64,000 bases of DNA from the NCBI GenBank assembly GCA_024233215.1, contig JACKPW010000004.1, positions 329,067 to 393,066 on the forward strand, in the 5' to 3' direction. Position 1 is the first letter of the stretch, and the number at the start of each line of letters is the position of its first letter. Source of the DNA: Verrucomicrobiales bacterium. GTDB lineage: Bacteria > Verrucomicrobiota > Verrucomicrobiia > Limisphaerales > J093. Shown piece by piece: positions 63,370 to 64,000 of the stretch. The position numbers and the translations under genes are program-made. The notes under the pieces are model-generated. The model was not told the origin of the DNA. It saw only the letters and a program-made list of their open reading frames with translations, and did not search any database.

Positions 63370-64000
63370 ATGAAATCCCTGCCTGACCTGAACCAGTTGA
63401 TCCTGCCCCGAGAGCAACGGGAGGCGTTCCTGGCAGCGGTGCGCCCCGTGCTTTCGGCCGAACAGTTCGAGTTCATCCAGGCCATGATCGAGGCATTCCC
63501 GCAGATCAAAACGGCGTTGGAAGGGAAGAATCTCTCGATCACCCGTCTGCGACAAATGCTCTTCGGCGCGTCCACCGAAAAGACCGCCACGGTCTGTCCG
63601 CCCGCCCAACCCGGGGCCAAGCCCAAAGGCCAGGGCAAACGCCGGGGCCACGGCCGTCGTCCGGCCCGCTCCTACACCGGCGCCCGCCGCCAAACGGTGC
63701 GGCATCCCCGCCTCCAGCCGGGAGATTCGTGTCCCGAGTGCGGGAAGGGCCGGTTGCGTCGCCGGGCCACCCCGGCCCCGGTGGTCCGAGTTGAAGCTCG
63801 ACCGCCGTTTCCAGCCACGGTCTTCGAGAAGGAGGTGATTCGCTGCAACCTCTGCGGCAAAACCTTCACCGCCCCGACACCGCCCGAAGCCGGCGAGGGC
63901 AAGTACGCTTCCGGGGTGGGGGTGTTGGTGAGTCTGTTGCGCTATGGCAGCGGGATGCCCCATTACCGCTTGGAGAAGCTTCAAGCGAGCCTGGGCGTTC
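63370..64000 (+). CDS. tnpC: IS66-family transposase TnpC, N-terminal part (cut by window end)
   Basis: About 210 residues are present and the frame is open to the window end. It starts MKSLPDLNQLILPREQREAF. After a helical region come LSITRLRQMLFGASTEK, a basic linker (KPKGQGKRRGHGRRPA), and the IS66 zinc-finger domain with CPECGKGRL and CNLCGKTF. The start of the transposase core (GVGVLVSLLRYGSGMPHYRL) follows. The DDE catalytic residues would lie beyond the window. Confidence 0.93.
   Translation, partial: MKSLPDLNQLILPREQREAFLAAVRPVLSAEQFEFIQAMIEAFPQIKTALEGKNLSITRLRQMLFGASTEKTATVCPPAQPGAKPKGQGKRRGHGRRPARSYTGARRQTVRHPRLQPGDSCPECGKGRLRRRATPAPVVRVEARPPFPATVFEKEVIRCNLCGKTFTAPTPPEAGEGKYASGVGVLVSLLRYGSGMPHYRLEKLQASLGV

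Larger units (their letters stand above)
61640..64000 (+). mobile_element. IS66-family insertion element (cut by window end) with a passenger gene
   Basis: Four plus-strand genes in typical IS66 order, tnpA, tnpB and tnpC, with an extra DUF4338 gene between tnpB and tnpC. The left boundary is not resolved: it lies somewhere in 61484-61639, a stretch with small inverted repeats (for example AAGCAA...TTGCTT near 61575). The right end and its inverted repeat are outside the window, so terminal repeats and target duplication cannot be read. The element points away from gene A, whose 5' end it adjoins. Confidence 0.85.

Noticed and set aside
1..64000. tRNA, rRNA and CRISPR loci
   Set aside because: None could be identified by eye in the intergenic stretches on either strand.

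Overview
The window looks like chromosomal DNA of a GC-rich Verrucomicrobiota bacterium, most likely of the Limisphaerales/Pedosphaera type. The evidence is gene content: a pilus operon of the kind described in Akkermansia (Amuc_1098-1101), exosortase plus EpsI, many large secreted proteins built from Ig-like, Calx-beta, CARDB and cohesin-like modules, and dispersed palindromic repeats. No 16S or tRNA gene is visible, so this rests on protein families only.

Layout. 1-2.4 kb (+): the end of mfd, then der. 2.4-15.4 kb (-): five secreted proteins. Four are closely spaced (a repeat/beta-propeller-like protein, an unknown, a large filamentous-type protein and a subtilisin-like protease split by one frameshift); after a terminator comes a protease-less relative of the protease tail. 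15.6-16.5 kb (-): a stand-alone 5'-3' exonuclease. 16.6-23.7 kb (-): a type IV pilus/type II secretion-like operon read pilM-N fusion, Amuc_1100-like, Amuc_1099-like, secretin; the secretin is divided into two polypeptides, each with its own signal peptide. 24.0-27.4 kb (-): exopolysaccharide/exosortase genes (sugar transferase with a frameshift, EpsI, exosortase). 27.4-34.5 kb: an Hsp70, a receiver-like protein, a pseudouridine synthase, a SurA/PpiD-like folding factor and a membrane-anchored unknown.

34.6-44.0 kb (-) is one uninterrupted gene for a roughly 3,118-residue exported protein. About 2,400 residues of it are a Cys-Pro-x-x-x-Thr-x heptad repeated some 330 times, followed by a second domain and a duplicated C-terminal domain. 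This is the most striking object in the window. It has a good sigma70-like promoter and a strong terminator, so it appears to be its own transcription unit.

44.5-61.5 kb (-) holds two giant secreted-protein genes (about 11.8 and 5.0 kb) with coding signal along their length but broken by dozens of single-base frame changes, mostly in G/C runs. 61.6-64.0 kb (+) is an IS66-family element, cut by the window end, that carries a DUF4338 (DruA-like) passenger gene between tnpB and tnpC.

Themes that connect the regions: (i) six secreted proteins end in the same short C-terminal module (Gly-x-x-Tyr/Val-x-hydrophobic-Gln/Glu-x-Ser...Trp...Phe/Tyr-Tyr/Phe-Arg), a candidate sorting or anchoring signal; (ii) the pilM-N fusion and an unrelated membrane protein share a 14-residue motif, MDE(L/A)MMRRYGLLPP; (iii) single-base frameshifts are rare before 44 kb (three found) and very dense from 44.5 to 61.5 kb.
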